Part shown: positions 63,934-64,000 of the stretch, piece after piece
Numbering within the stretch: position 1 is the stretch's first letter
Layout of the letters: every line of letters starts with the position of its first letter
Assembly (NCBI GenBank): GCA_024500155.1
Contig: CM044867.1
Location: 23,943,632-24,007,631 of the forward strand
Reading direction: 5' to 3'
Origin: Chenopodium formosanum
Lineage: Eukaryota; Streptophyta; Magnoliopsida; Caryophyllales; Amaranthaceae
DNA: 64,000 nt
Position numbers and translations under genes: made by a program
Notes under the pieces: generated by a model
What the model saw: the letters and a program-made list of their open reading frames with translations, nothing else
The model's database searches: none
What the model was told of the DNA's origin: nothing

Positions 63934-64000
63934 CTACATATGACAAAAAATATCAGTAAAAGCTTGCACTAGTCTAGAGCTAAATTTCAAAAAAGGAGAG

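Overview
The window is nuclear DNA of a flowering plant, probably a eudicot. The evidence is AT-rich sequence with GT-AG introns, Helitron, hAT-, MULE-, PIF/Harbinger-, CACTA- and Stowaway-type elements, a Ty1/copia element, an Athila-type Ty3/gypsy element with ORF1, and a Tat-type Ty3/gypsy element with two RNase H domains. I cannot name the species. Nearly everything is transposable-element sequence; only one or two stretches look like host genes.

1-11 kb: low-complexity DNA, then a small ankyrin-repeat-like gene on the minus strand (four phase-compatible exons between 1671 and 4811). Its upstream side is cut short by a 2.5-kb Helitron (4981-7521). That Helitron sits inside the left target-site duplication of a hAT-type element (7526-8593), which carries a captured piece of a SKP1 gene. 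A second Helitron 3' end, a solo-LTR-like stretch and half a Stowaway follow.

11-15 kb: two phase-matched exons of an unrecognised gene, CTG-rich DNA, a CACTA-type terminus with subterminal repeats, and an LTR-like fragment.

15-42 kb: one large minus-strand CACTA element, broken by two retrotransposons. Its transposase reads from 40865 down to about 19020. A degenerate Ty1/copia element (34717-40794, TSD TTCTC) sits in the first exon and an Athila-type element (19747-32011, TSD TACAC) sits near the 3' end. LTR divergence, counted by eye, is about 3-4% for copia and about 1.4% for the Athila-type, so copia came first. The Athila-type element keeps gag-protease and ORF1 but has no reverse transcriptase or integrase, so it is non-autonomous.

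42-50.5 kb: tandem repeats, two short MITE-like elements, a fold-back element, two poly(A) insertions with target duplications, and a MULE-type element (45200-50501, 9-bp TSD) carrying a nearly intact PIF/Harbinger element (45998-50181) with both ORFs.

50.8-64 kb: a Tat-lineage Ty3/gypsy element on the plus strand (5' LTR start at 50833; gag, protease, RT, RNase H, second RNase H, integrase; several stops and frameshifts). Antisense DUF7745-like ORFs follow it, then a spliced minus-strand plant-mobile-domain-like pseudogene running to the window edge. No 3' LTR is present, so the element's end is unknown.

The two gypsy elements share an odd architecture without sequence similarity: short arrays of GC-rich hairpins (GGTGCGCGGCCGCACC in one, TGTCGCC..GGCGACA in the other) in the leader of nearly every transcription unit.
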